In this document: positions 1 through 8,256 of the stretch, one piece after another
Numbering within the stretch: the stretch's first letter is position 1
Layout: each line of letters starts with the position of its first letter
Notes under the pieces: generated by a model
Database searches by the model: none
Told to the model about the DNA's origin: nothing
The model's input: only the letters and a program-made list of their open reading frames with translations
Translations under genes and position numbers: made by a program
NCBI GenBank assembly: GCA_903857165.1
Contig: CAIODU010000128.1
Location: 1 to 37,044 of the forward strand
Origin: an uncultured Methylococcaceae bacterium
Lineage (GTDB): Bacteria; Pseudomonadota; Gammaproteobacteria; Methylococcales; Methylococcaceae
Direction of reading: 5' to 3'
Length of the DNA: 37,044 bases

Positions 1-112
1 AATGAGAGCCGCTATCGATAACGCGCCGCAACTGAGAGTCCTGCCCACAAGTCACCCGGAAAAAGACGAAAAGCGCAGAAAAAACCGTCAGGGGATAGTG
101 CCTGTTTTTTAA
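1..112 (+). CDS. Possible 3' end of an upstream gene, cut by window edge
   Basis: One plus-strand frame is open from the window edge to a TAA at 110-112. It encodes a short basic tail rich in Lys and Arg. I do not recognise the product. An in-frame ATG at 2-4 would also allow a 36-residue ORF. The stretch is too short to tell a real C-terminus from chance, so this is only a possible partial gene. Confidence 0.2.
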   Translation, partial: MRAAIDNAPQLRVLPTSHPEKDEKRRKNRQGIVPVF

Positions 113-325
113 AAAAACGGGGTTTTCTGTCTGGCACTAAATAAAAAAACATACAGAAATTTGACCGTTTTCATGGCTATCTCCTAAACGAAATAAACGC
201 CCGTTTGGCTGTGGTTTTTGCCTGACCCGGATGATGCGCAGGAATTCCAAGTCACGGGGTTTGAAAAATTATGATACAGCGTTTTTAATATCAAATAGTT
301 ACTTAAAAATGAATATACGCAACTT

Positions 326-406
326 GTAGGAGCGGGCCATGCCCGCGATAAATAGCCCATTTTTGCTGAATCGGCCCAATCAATCGCGGGCATGAACCGC
401 TCCTAC
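326..406. repeat. REP-like inverted repeat, 24-bp arms
   Basis: The arms at 326-349 and 383-406 match at 22 of 24 positions as reverse complements. Each starts from a GTAGGAGCGG end and contains a GCCCGCGAT end. They enclose a 33-bp loop. The form is that of an intergenic REP element. Nothing coding is visible here. Confidence 0.8.
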
Positions 407-647
407 GGCTTAAATAAAGTAATCAATTGATATTGAAAACGCTGTACATGCTAAAGAGGCAACTTCACTAAGCTTGTTTGACAGTGTCAATGTAGGTTTA
501 TTGCCAAACAAAATAGGAACACATTATTTTAAACAATGAAGCATAAATCACACCATAAATATATTATTTCAATCGGATATTAATTAACAAGATTAATAAT
601 AAGAATATCTCCTGATTAGGAATATGTTTCAGCCAGCGATAAAAAAA

Positions 648-778
648 CCGTCACTCCGGCTTAGGATGCCGGAATCCAGTCACAGGGAGGTGAATCTGCG
701 CCTGACTCATGCACTGGTGCAAGCGGCATGTTACCGTCCTTAGGCACTGGATACCGGCATCCTAAGCCGGTATGACGG
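648..778. repeat. Long inverted repeat, 33-bp arms
   Basis: The arms at 648-680 and 746-778 match at 30 of 33 positions as reverse complements around a shared GGCTTAGGATGCCGG core. They flank about 65 bp of non-coding sequence. This is a typical dispersed intergenic palindrome and could fold into a long hairpin. Confidence 0.8.
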
Positions 779-831
779 GCCTCTTACAATTGCGCATGAC
801 GGCGGACGCTCCGGCGCAAGGAAACAGGCAG

Positions 832-891
832 TTTGGGAACCCCAAGCACCCGCTTGGGTATTTTGGGAACACCAAGCACCAGCCTGGGTAT
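832..891 (+). repeat. Two tandem 30-bp repeat units
   Basis: The units at 832-861 and 862-891 begin TTTGGGAAC and end TGGGTAT, with only a few differences between them. Each contains an imperfect small palindrome of the AAGC..GCTTGGG type. They sit in the gene-free stretch downstream of the pilin operon. Confidence 0.7.
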
Positions 892-1038
892 TTGGCTTGA
901 GATTCCCAGATTGGTTTGTAGTCGGGTAACGACAAGCATGATAATTAAAATAACTGGATAATCAGTAAGCTAACTGCCAAGATTTCAATTTGAAAACAAC
1001 CGTCGCCATTCCACGACATGGAACCCTAGTCATCCTAA

Positions 1039-1152
1039 CTGATGTTACGCATGGACCTATGGTTGGAGCGTCAAAGCTTGCTTTGACATCAAGGCGAAGC
1101 CTTGACGGATACTTTGCCAAAGCAAGCTTTGGCGCTCCCTGCGTAACATCAG
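1039..1152. repeat. Nested inverted repeat (MITE/REP-like)
   Basis: Three nested inverted repeats are visible. The outer 13-bp arms are CTGATGTTACGCA at 1039-1051 and its perfect complement at 1140-1152. The middle 23-bp arms at 1065-1087 and 1116-1138 match at 21 of 23 positions and end in GGAGCG/CGCTCC. An inner perfect 7-bp hairpin is at 1089-1105. It lies just downstream of the last pilin gene and could end its transcript. Related elements lie at 26360-26382 and 36952-37012. Confidence 0.75.
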
Positions 1153-1156
1153 ATAC

Positions 1157-1678
1157 TTAGCATTGACTGAAGGTCAGGCCAAGCCTGATCTTCACCCCTT
1201 CGTGCAAGGTAATGCTGGCACCGGTTCGTGTGTCGGTCACTACTGCAACAATATCCCAGTAGGTATCATTAGTGGTAAGGAGATAGGATAATAAGGCACT
1301 CGTCCCCCCAATCGGTATCATGGCTATACAGCTTGGGGCTTGAACATTAACGACATAGTCTGTCGTCCCATCATTATTTATATCGACATTCACTGTCACT
1401 CCGTTAGGAGTGATGACAAAGTCTATCACCCCATCATTATTTATATCGACGTTCACTGTCTGACCGGCTGTAGTGGTGAAGGTTAAGGATGAACTCAACA
1501 CAAGGTTTATGGCCTGTTCGGCTGCGGCTGTGGCTTCGACCTGAGTTTGCATATTTCCGACAACCAACAAATTGGTATTGCTGGAACGCATGGCAGAAGT
1601 AACCATGAGGGTGACCACCAACAACATAATCAAGGTCACGATCAAAGCACCGCCTTTTTCCAATATAGCCGCGTTCAT
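1157..1678 (-). CDS. pilX: PilX-like minor pilin with two DxNxDG repeats
   Basis: This 173-residue protein has the N-terminal hydrophobic segment typical of PilX minor pilins (about residues 8-30, after a KGGALIV start). A polar region with an AAAEQAINLVL helix follows. PilX primes type IV pilus assembly at the inner membrane and is incorporated at the pilus tip. The gene overlaps the upstream pilW stop by 4 bases (ATGA), so translation is probably coupled. It is unusual in holding two adjacent 21-residue copies of a TVNVDINNDG unit, each with a DxNxDGxxD pattern like an EF-hand or dockerin calcium loop. The matching DNA is duplicated with a 63-bp period (1371 and 1434). It is the last gene of the cluster. 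Confidence 0.8.
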   Translation of the reverse strand: MNAAILEKGGALIVTLIMLLVVTLMVTSAMRSSNTNLLVVGNMQTQVEATAAAEQAINLVLSSSLTFTTTAGQTVNVDINNDGVIDFVITPNGVTVNVDINNDGTTDYVVNVQAPSCIAMIPIGGTSALLSYLLTTNDTYWDIVAVVTDTRTGASITLHEGVKIRLGLTFSQC

Positions 1679-3015
1679 TGCTGTCTCCTCCTGACAGGAT
1701 TAACAACGAGGACAGATTCGCTGTAGACATGCCGTTTATATCCATCCGTAAAAGGCCCTACAATGCCATGAAGACCTAAATTATAAACATTTGTGCAATA
1801 GGATGGGGCGTTAGTCAAAGGGCAAGCGAAGGTAAAATCGTTATTTCGGGCCAGTATGTTGACTCGCACGACCATGACATTAATCCAATCAGTGGAGGCA
1901 GGTGATTTTAGATAACTGTTATCCAATAAAAATGACGTACTGTCAGGGGCACCATCCAAATTTCTGTCAATCCCATAATCGAATTGGATATTATCAATGC
2001 CCTCAACCAAAGGCACTTCCACCCACTGCCTTTCAGTCCCCCCCGTTGGAACTTTCAACTCAAGGCGTTTCAGGGTTGGTATGGGTTTTCCATTGTCGTC
2101 AGAGGTAAGACAAGGTTTATTGATCCCCGCCGTGTCAGTTGCTGTGCCAGTTGCGATGCTGCATGGACTGATAAAATAAATATGCAAATGGTATTTGTGA
2201 ATATTTGCCGCTATTCTAAGGTCATTATTTAACGGTGATGCGTAAATTAACGTTGATGGATTAACATAATTTGCCTTCTTTAATATTACGGCTGGATTAG
2301 TCCCGTCCGCTTTCGTTCCAATCGGGTTCGGGTTTAAATTGTTGGACGGTATTTTGCCCAGTGCAAAACCAACAGGATTGCCGTATTGGATGTCGGCATT
2401 TTGGATGCCTAAAGCGGGGTCAAACGGACTCGCCTCGCTGGCACTTCCTGCCTGCAAGTAAATTTCGTTGCTGACGGGTGCGGTGAGGGGGCCAGACCCC
2501 TGAGAACGTCGTTCAGCGTCCAAGATGTTGGTATCCGGTAACAAAATGTTGGTACCCGGTATCATTTCGGGAAGAGCCGTGTCAGCCCGCCGGATGACCA
2601 AAATGTCAGTGCCCGTTTTATAGTCGGGAAGGCAAGAGGGTGGCGTGGAGGGATTGTCGTATCCTTGGATGGGCATGACAAGCGATAGATCGGCTGTCGT
2701 CGGTGTTATCGAACAAGGGTCAGGCAAGCTGGCAGGTTGGGTTATAGGAGGTTCCCAAGACCCGTAATACCCGGCATTGTTAATGTCTTGCTGCAAGATA
2801 AACATAGCGTAACGGCCATTTTCCATTTGACGACTGGCTTTATCCAACTCGTTACGCAAGCTACTCTGATTGATGATATAGGCTGTGATGACAATCAGCA
2901 GCAATAGGTCAATGACCATTGCAACCATTATCTCTATTAGCGATATTCCAATTTGACGATGGGGATTCACTGGAATGCGGCAGGGATAAGAAAATGTTCT
3001 ACGGTATCCGTTCAT
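1675..3015 (-). CDS. pilW: PilW-like minor pilin
   Basis: This 446-residue protein has a basic leader and then the prepilin site G^ISLIEIMV with Glu at +5. A single hydrophobic helix of about 20 residues and a large extracytoplasmic domain with several Cys pairs follow. Size and layout fit PilW, the largest minor pilin in the FimT-PilV-PilW-PilX set, which forms the type IV pilus initiation complex. The motif is found about 25 residues from the start. The helix carries an Asp (MVIDLLLL) where most family members have a small residue. The gap to pilV is 5 bases. Confidence 0.85.
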   Translation of the reverse strand: MNGYRRTFSYPCRIPVNPHRQIGISLIEIMVAMVIDLLLLIVITAYIINQSSLRNELDKASRQMENGRYAMFILQQDINNAGYYGSWEPPITQPASLPDPCSITPTTADLSLVMPIQGYDNPSTPPSCLPDYKTGTDILVIRRADTALPEMIPGTNILLPDTNILDAERRSQGSGPLTAPVSNEIYLQAGSASEASPFDPALGIQNADIQYGNPVGFALGKIPSNNLNPNPIGTKADGTNPAVILKKANYVNPSTLIYASPLNNDLRIAANIHKYHLHIYFISPCSIATGTATDTAGINKPCLTSDDNGKPIPTLKRLELKVPTGGTERQWVEVPLVEGIDNIQFDYGIDRNLDGAPDSTSFLLDNSYLKSPASTDWINVMVVRVNILARNNDFTFACPLTNAPSYCTNVYNLGLHGIVGPFTDGYKRHVYSESVLVVNPVRRRQQ

Positions 3016-3020
3016 GGCAG

Positions 3021-3611
3021 CTAACTCAGAATGGCAATTTGTATCGTGACACTAATAACGCGACGATTAGCCTCGTCCCCATACAAATTTTTGCCGCAGC
3101 CTAAACTCGCGGGAGGTGCTTGTGTACGTCCCACCCCTTGCCAGGCAACACTTACGAGGTAGCTATTCGTGGCAATGTTACTAATACAACCACGCGCACC
3201 GACCATCCCCCCTATATTGATACCGCCCGTTGCGGCAGTTTTCTCGGCAGCACCTTGTAATAAAGCACTCCATTCCGACAAATCCCTAGATGCACGGGAT
3301 AGTTGCGCAAAGGTGCCTGCAGTGCAAAGCGGTGTTGAAGAGGCACCCGTGCCAAGATAGGGGGTACCGTTGACTGCATCGGTGGTGATTGCATAACAGG
3401 CAGCCACTTGGTGGTTGGCGCTGATGCGCACTGCCATGTCTTGAATCAGTATTAAAGCTTGCACCCGCTGGTAGGATTCCATGGTTGCACGCAAACTTTC
3501 CGACATCAAACCCGCCAAACCTAAAAGCCCAAGCGAAAGGATCACCAAGGTGACCAGCGCCTCGATCATGCTAATGCCAGCCGTTCGGGAATGAGGCTTG
3601 AAAAAGTTCAT
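3021..3611 (-). CDS. pilV: PilV-like minor pilin
   Basis: The 196-residue product has a short leader and the processing site G^ISMIEALV, with Glu at +5 of the mature protein, followed by a LVILSLGLLGLAGL transmembrane helix. This matches PilV, a minor pilin of the type IV pilus priming complex. The C-terminal half contains several Cys residues likely to form disulfides. It lies between fimT (19-base gap) and pilW (5-base gap) in one transcription unit. Confidence 0.85.
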   Translation of the reverse strand: MNFFKPHSRTAGISMIEALVTLVILSLGLLGLAGLMSESLRATMESYQRVQALILIQDMAVRISANHQVAACYAITTDAVNGTPYLGTGASSTPLCTAGTFAQLSRASRDLSEWSALLQGAAEKTAATGGINIGGMVGARGCISNIATNSYLVSVAWQGVGRTQAPPASLGCGKNLYGDEANRRVISVTIQIAILS

Positions 3612-3630
3612 TAGCAGCCACTCCCTTGTT

Positions 3631-4137
3631 TTAGGGAACTGTTCGCCCGGCCGCGCCGAGGTCGATTTTTATACAGCGTGGGGTGATTTTCGTAGAACTT
3701 GGGCTGACATCAATTGTGAAAATGATGGCACTGGAAGCCAATCTTCCCGCCCGGTTGAAGGTCACTACGGATGGAGTGGTGCAATTAGTGGCATTGACAG
3801 AATCCAGGATGCTGAGTCCTGACATGCTTGCGTGAGTCCTTAGGTCGGTAGTGCCAGACATAACCTTCCAACCCCCCTGCCATCCTAGGCAACTGCTGGC
3901 CTTCATGTCAACATTGGCATTGCGTTTAATGGCCTCGCTACGCGCTAACGTCAAGTCAGCCAATAAATCAAAAGTGGCTGACTTAATGCCTTGATTGGCG
4001 AAAAGACTTTGAAACTTTGGAACAGCAACCACCGTTAATATGGCTAAAATGGAAAGTGTCGCCATCATCTCGATTAAGGTGAAGCCAAGACTTGGTTTTC
4101 GTAAAATACGACTACTTTGAGTGGAATGGGGTTTCAT
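3631..4137 (-). CDS. fimT: FimT/GspH-type minor pseudopilin
   Basis: The product is 168 residues. A basic leader precedes the class III prepilin motif LG^FTLIEMM and one hydrophobic helix (about residues 18-40). The region after it, with LARSEAIKRN and a GWQGGWKV segment, is the pattern of GspH/FimT proteins. FimT is a minor type IV pilin and in some bacteria binds DNA during uptake. That role is established for the family and not shown here. The start lies 2 bases after the pilE-like stop. Confidence 0.8.
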   Translation of the reverse strand: MKPHSTQSSRILRKPSLGFTLIEMMATLSILAILTVVAVPKFQSLFANQGIKSATFDLLADLTLARSEAIKRNANVDMKASSCLGWQGGWKVMSGTTDLRTHASMSGLSILDSVNATNCTTPSVVTFNRAGRLASSAIIFTIDVSPSSTKITPRCIKIDLGAAGRTVP

Positions 4138-4139
4138 GA

Positions 4140-4634
4140 TTATTTACCGCTCCAACAATTAATGGCTTGGGTGATTCCGGTTATTGCGATAGTGCCAGTT
4201 CCATATATTGATTTTGTTCCTGCTTGATTTAGAGTGAGTTTACCACAATTTTTATCATTGGCAAGTTGGTTATCAATGGGGGTTGCTATAATTGTGTAAT
4301 TGCCATCCGCCGTCACAGACATATTATAATTATTACAAACTTCATAGGGTATGGTCAATAGTGTACCTAATGTAAGTGTACCCAATTTACATTTTGCGGG
4401 ATCATTCACAGGTACAGTCACTATAACATACTGCCGTGTATCAAGCATGAATTGTTCTTCTTTATTTGCCACATTAAGCATAAAAGCCTCAGTAACCAAA
4501 CGATTCGCCCGGTTTGTATACTGCACATACGATGGTACTGCAATAGTGGCTATGATACCGATCAATGACACAACGATCATCAATTCAATCAGGCTAAACG
4601 CCCTTTCCGTGGAAGATATATTAGACATATTCAT
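4140..4634 (-). CDS. pilE: Type IV pilin, PilE-like
   Basis: From the ATG at 4634 the protein is about 164 residues. The frame stays open upstream to 4712, but the extra part is not leader-like. A start two codons later (4628) is equally possible. The prepilin site reads RA^FSLIELM, so the residue before the cut is Ala where Gly is nearly universal; Glu+5 is kept. A hydrophobic helix (IVVSLIGIIATIAV) follows, then a globular head with a NKEEQFMLDTRQY segment as in PilE proteins of minor pilin clusters. The head has Cys residues near both ends that could pair. It is the first gene of the pilin operon, so its promoter should lie in 4635-5000. Confidence 0.8.
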   Translation of the reverse strand: MNMSNISSTERAFSLIELMIVVSLIGIIATIAVPSYVQYTNRANRLVTEAFMLNVANKEEQFMLDTRQYVIVTVPVNDPAKCKLGTLTLGTLLTIPYEVCNNYNMSVTADGNYTIIATPIDNQLANDKNCGKLTLNQAGTKSIYGTGTIAITGITQAINCWSGK

Positions 4635-4712
4635 GACAATAACACGCCTTTTTCTTAACATGTTGATATGCAAAGCAACAGACTGGGGGAAGTAAAAAAA
4701 AGAAGCTTGCAC

Positions 4713-5131
4713 GGCCCCGCCTCGTCTTAACTATATTTTAGCACTGTACATCACCATTTAACGGTTTACGAAAAATAAATTTTGCTATATTCTGAGTAAT
4801 AATAGTATTTATGCCCATCCGCCTACCTTATTAGATTTTATTATGGACTGTGAAAATAAAGGATTTTTGTTTTTAGTAATTGAAAAGGATTTTAAGAATT
4901 TGTTTCAACATATTTGTGTTGACAGTTTTCAAATATAGCCCACGCGGTGTGCTGGATGGTTTAATAAAATCTTCGCCATTATCCACTATAATTTCGTAAA
5001 ATCATAGGGTTACAAATTCATAGGTAGAAAATAATAATGATTCTGTAGCATACGGAGGCGCGATGCATGAATCGCCATGCCAAAGATTTTTTTCACTGCG
5101 AAATAAAAACATTGTATAATATCTACAAAGC
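4713..5131. other. Intergenic region between pilin operon and tRNA
   Basis: This AT-rich spacer must carry the leftward pilin promoter and the rightward tRNA promoter. No convincing gene is visible. A 17-codon ORF at 5063-5116 follows a GGAGG, but it ends within the tRNA promoter and is probably chance. Confidence 0.5.
5092..5120 (+). promoter_or_regulatory. Putative sigma-70 promoter of tRNA-Glu
   Basis: A perfect TATAAT lies at 5115-5120, 11 bases upstream of the tRNA. A TTCACT hexamer (four of six matches to the -35 consensus) lies at 5092-5097 with a 17-base spacer. The position is right for a tRNA promoter. Confidence 0.6.
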
Positions 5132-5207
5132 GTCCCCATCGTCTAGTGGCCTAGGACACCGCCCTCTCACGGCGGCGACGGGGGTTCGAACCCCCCTGGG
5201 GACGCCA
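5132..5207 (+). tRNA. tRNA-Glu (anticodon CUC)
   Basis: This is a 76-base cloverleaf. The acceptor stem pairs GTCCCCA (5132-5138) with TGGGGAC (5197-5203), followed by G and an encoded CCA. The anticodon stem CCGCC/GGCGG (5159-5163 and 5171-5175) holds a seven-base loop with CTC at 5166-5168. The T-arm contains the invariant GGTTCGAAC. The sequence closely follows bacterial tRNA-Glu, where UUC is the commoner anticodon. It is a single gene without an adjoining rRNA or tRNA. Confidence 0.96.
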
Positions 5208-5582
5208 TTCAAAACAGAGACTTGCACCGTTCTCGTCAAGGCGACAGCTATCCCGCTAAAAATTAAATGCAGAAAGCAACGATCCACTAGAGTGTGATCA
5301 CAATGGCTTCCGCAACTGGCTTCTACTTTTTTGAGCTAGACAGTGGGTGTTGGATGCCAAGCTGTCTGCAAGTAAAGACAGCAGCCATGTCCGTGATTGA
5401 TATTTTGCCGTTCTGTACTAAGCGCCTATCAAAAATCCGACATCTCAAATCCAGGCTTTTAGAATTCTCCAGCCAAATAAATATCTATGTCATTGATATT
5501 GCGTATTTTATTATTTTTACCATGCCTTTTAATCCCAATAAAAATCGAAGCATAATCCGGGTTCAAAATGTAGGCATTATTA
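5208..5582. other. Gene-free leader region before acyltransferase cluster
   Basis: No gene can be supported here. A 99-codon frame at 5294-5593 has no recognisable domain and runs into the next gene. A 10-bp palindrome TGTGATCACA is at 5293-5302. The promoter of the acyltransferase cluster probably lies here, but I cannot place it. Confidence 0.5.
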
Positions 5583-7076
5583 ATGTTATTTAACTCATAC
5601 GAATTTATTTTCCTTTTTCTGCCAATTACACTTTTTGTTTATTTTCAAATTGGCAGATACAACCAATATATTGCTGCTGCTTGGTTGGGTGCGTCCTCCT
5701 TATTCTTCTATGGTTGGTGGAACCCAAAATATGTCATGCTACTCTTGGCCTCAATTTTGTTTAATTATTACTTGGGCATATTTCTCACTGGTTGTCATGC
5801 AACACGAAAAAATCCACATAAAATTATTGCCCTTTCTTTCGGAGTTACCGCAAATCTTCTTCTTTTATGTTATTTTAAATATTTCAACTTTTTTGTTAGT
5901 ACGCTAAACTCAACCATTGGCTTGGATTACGAAATTAGTTCAATCATTCTACCGCTTGGAATATCATTTTTTACCTTTACCCAGATCGCTTTTTTGGTAG
6001 ACGCATCAAGTGGCTTGGCTTATGAGTCTAATATCATACACTATATTTTATTTGTTACTTATTTCCCCCACCTAATAGCCGGACCGATATTACATCATAA
6101 GGAAATGATGCCTCAATTTGATAGGCCTAGTATTTATCGCTTTAGCTACCAGAGCCTGTCTATTGGGATGACTATTTTCATAATAGGACTGTTTAAAAAG
6201 GTGATGCTAGCTGATGAAATGGTAAAATACGTTAAACCAGTATTTGAATCCACCGCACATGGAAATCATGTTTCCTTTAAGGAAAGTTGGGGAAGTGCCT
6301 TATCCTATACGCTGCAACTTTATTTTGATTTTTCAGGATATTCAGATATGGCCATTGGAATCTCTAGGATGTTCGGTGTAAAACTTCCTATAAACTTTAA
6401 TTCCCCCTACAAATCTGTAAATATTATCGAATTTTGGCGACGTTGGCATATGACGCTTTCTAGGTTTTTGCGAGATTACCTTTACATTCCTTTGGGGGGT
6501 AATCGAAAGGGAAGTATTAGACGATATGTAAACTTAATGTTGACAATGACTCTTGGAGGTTTATGGCACGGTGCGGGATGGACGTTTGTAATTTGGGGGG
6601 TATTACATGGAATTTATCTTGTCATCAACAATGTATGGCATGGGTTTCGACATTGGCTTGGTCATGATCTAAGCAAGTCAACTTTATTCGGTAGATTGTT
6701 TGGTGGTTTTATTACGTTCATAGCCGTTGTATTCGCTTGGGTCTTTTTTCGGGCAGACAATCTACAGGCTGGGCTATCAATTACGAAATCAATGCTTGGT
6801 TTAAACGGTTTTGAATTTACCGGTAGATTCCAGCTTTCAATGATTGCAAAATTACTTGTAATCGCATGGATATTTCCGAACACTCAGCAATTCATGGCTA
6901 AATATGAACCTGCTTTATCTATTCACGAAAATGATGTCGGTACTACCAGAAAATGGTTTGAGTGGTATCCAAACTGGATTTGGCTGATTATTATTTTCAT
7001 TTTAGCATCACAATCCTTGGTTGTAACCTTGCTTCAGGGTGATGAAGCGAGCGAATTCTTGTATTTCCAATTTTAA
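5583..7076 (+). CDS. MBOAT O-acyltransferase, AlgI-like (copy 1)
   Basis: This 497-residue polytopic inner-membrane protein belongs to the MBOAT family, AlgI/DltB branch. These proteins move acyl groups across the membrane so that a partner can transfer them to a polysaccharide. The family signatures are clear: FFYGWWNPKY (41-50), HLIAGPILHHKEMMPQF (163-179), YFDFSGYSDMAIG (247-259), EFWRRWHMTLSRFLRDY (283-299) and GGLWHGAGWTFVIWG (325-339). His329 corresponds to the conserved catalytic His. The ATG start aligns exactly with the copy at 8257. The next gene starts 2 bases after the stop, so the two are probably co-translated. The polysaccharide and acyl group cannot be told from the sequence. 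Confidence 0.92.
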   Translation: MLFNSYEFIFLFLPITLFVYFQIGRYNQYIAAAWLGASSLFFYGWWNPKYVMLLLASILFNYYLGIFLTGCHATRKNPHKIIALSFGVTANLLLLCYFKYFNFFVSTLNSTIGLDYEISSIILPLGISFFTFTQIAFLVDASSGLAYESNIIHYILFVTYFPHLIAGPILHHKEMMPQFDRPSIYRFSYQSLSIGMTIFIIGLFKKVMLADEMVKYVKPVFESTAHGNHVSFKESWGSALSYTLQLYFDFSGYSDMAIGISRMFGVKLPINFNSPYKSVNIIEFWRRWHMTLSRFLRDYLYIPLGGNRKGSIRRYVNLMLTMTLGGLWHGAGWTFVIWGVLHGIYLVINNVWHGFRHWLGHDLSKSTLFGRLFGGFITFIAVVFAWVFFRADNLQAGLSITKSMLGLNGFEFTGRFQLSMIAKLLVIAWIFPNTQQFMAKYEPALSIHENDVGTTRKWFEWYPNWIWLIIIFILASQSLVVTLLQGDEASEFLYFQF

Positions 7077-7078
7077 TT

Positions 7079-8173
7079 ATGGATATCTTCAAGCGTTATA
7101 CAATCTGGCTGTTTTCCCTTCTTGTCATAGAAATTACTCTAATTTTATCAACCTGCCTATATCTACAGCCTGTCATAGGTGATACTACCCGCTTGGGTGG
7201 ATATTCTGAAAACGATTTTGGATGGAATAAGCCACAAAAGGTTTTTAGTGAACCAGCTAACCATCTACAGGATGTTTATGATCATTATGTTGATGTTTTG
7301 GTGCTGGGTGACTCTTTTTCGTTTGGAGGGGTTCTTGGAATGATGAACTTTCCATGGCAAACCTTTTTAACTGCTGAAACTGGCTTGTCAGTTTCCACCA
7401 TCAGTCATTATACAACCAAAACAAAACCCCCTAGTTACAATCCAAGCTTGCTTCCAGCTATAGTCCAAAGTGAAACATTTCAAAAAAGTCCCCCTAAAGT
7501 TTTTGTACTTGAAGTCGTTGAACGCCAATTAAATAAACTACCTGAGGTAAAAGGTGACTGCAAGGCAACTAATAAAATAATATATGGCATAAATATTTTG
7601 TTTAAACCAATTCAAGGAATGACTCCAACGCTTGATGCTTTCCGACCTAAAATACGTCCACCGTTAAAAGAGCAGCTTGATTTCGCACTTAAATATTGGG
7701 AAACATTATTATTATTGAATGTTGAAGACAATCCAGCATTTCTTTTTGATTTGACTACTCCAAATCTCTTTTCAAACACAAGAAGTCAAACCTTGTTAGT
7801 TTATGAAGGTGACGTTGAAAAGAAAAACTGGGATGGTAATTTGATTGCCAGTATAAAATGTAAATTAATTAATATGCAGAATATTGTACAAGCGAATGGC
7901 AAAACACTTTTTGTTGTGATGATAGCCCCTGATAAACTTACAGCCTACTCCCCATTTTTACGGGATGTCTCCGTTGCAAAATATACTGCAATTCAGCAAA
8001 TTGCTTCAGAACGATCATTGCATATGCCTCGTTTTGATCTACCGTTACAGTCTGCCATCAATAGCGGAATGGTCGATGTCTATTTGTCCAATGACACGCA
8101 TTGGGCAAGCAAAGGCCAGCAGATCGCGGCAGAGACATTAAAAAAATATCTCATTGAATTTTCAGGAGATTGA
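7079..8173 (+). CDS. Membrane-anchored SGNH protein, AlgX/AlgJ-like
   Basis: The product is 364 residues with one N-terminal transmembrane anchor (about 8-30) and a periplasmic domain. The motif VLVLGDSFSFGG places a nucleophile Ser at residue 79. Near the C-terminus NDTHW (338-342) supplies Asp339 and His341, the DxH pair of AlgJ/AlgX-type acetyltransferases. The inferred role is to take acyl groups from the MBOAT partner encoded just upstream and place them on an exported glycan. In AlgX, as I recall it, the DxH motif precedes the Ser motif. Here the order is Ser first, as in ordinary SGNH hydrolases. Overall similarity to known members was not tested. Confidence 0.75.
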   Translation: MDIFKRYTIWLFSLLVIEITLILSTCLYLQPVIGDTTRLGGYSENDFGWNKPQKVFSEPANHLQDVYDHYVDVLVLGDSFSFGGVLGMMNFPWQTFLTAETGLSVSTISHYTTKTKPPSYNPSLLPAIVQSETFQKSPPKVFVLEVVERQLNKLPEVKGDCKATNKIIYGINILFKPIQGMTPTLDAFRPKIRPPLKEQLDFALKYWETLLLLNVEDNPAFLFDLTTPNLFSNTRSQTLLVYEGDVEKKNWDGNLIASIKCKLINMQNIVQANGKTLFVVMIAPDKLTAYSPFLRDVSVAKYTAIQQIASERSLHMPRFDLPLQSAINSGMVDVYLSNDTHWASKGQQIAAETLKKYLIEFSGD

Positions 8174-8256
8174 GATTATTGGCATATCCTTATACATTTA
8201 TTCAAGTTATTTTAGATTCACAATGTCATAATTTCTATATGTAATCTGGATTCTTT

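Noticed and set aside
640-900. CRISPR array
   Set aside because: The repeats are palindromic or tandem with no regular spacers, and there are only two tandem units. No cas genes are visible.
5063-5116. A 17-codon ORF with GGAGG ahead of it, as a leader peptide
   Set aside because: It ends inside the tRNA promoter and has no coding features. The GGAGG spacing of 4 bases is short.
5293-5302. Perfect palindrome TGTGATCACA as a CRP-like site
   Set aside because: The CRP consensus needs a six-base spacer between TGTGA and TCACA. Here the halves are fused, so it is not a CRP site.
5294-5593. A 99-codon plus-strand ORF before the acyltransferase gene
   Set aside because: No recognisable domain, poor coding character, and it overlaps the start of the real gene.
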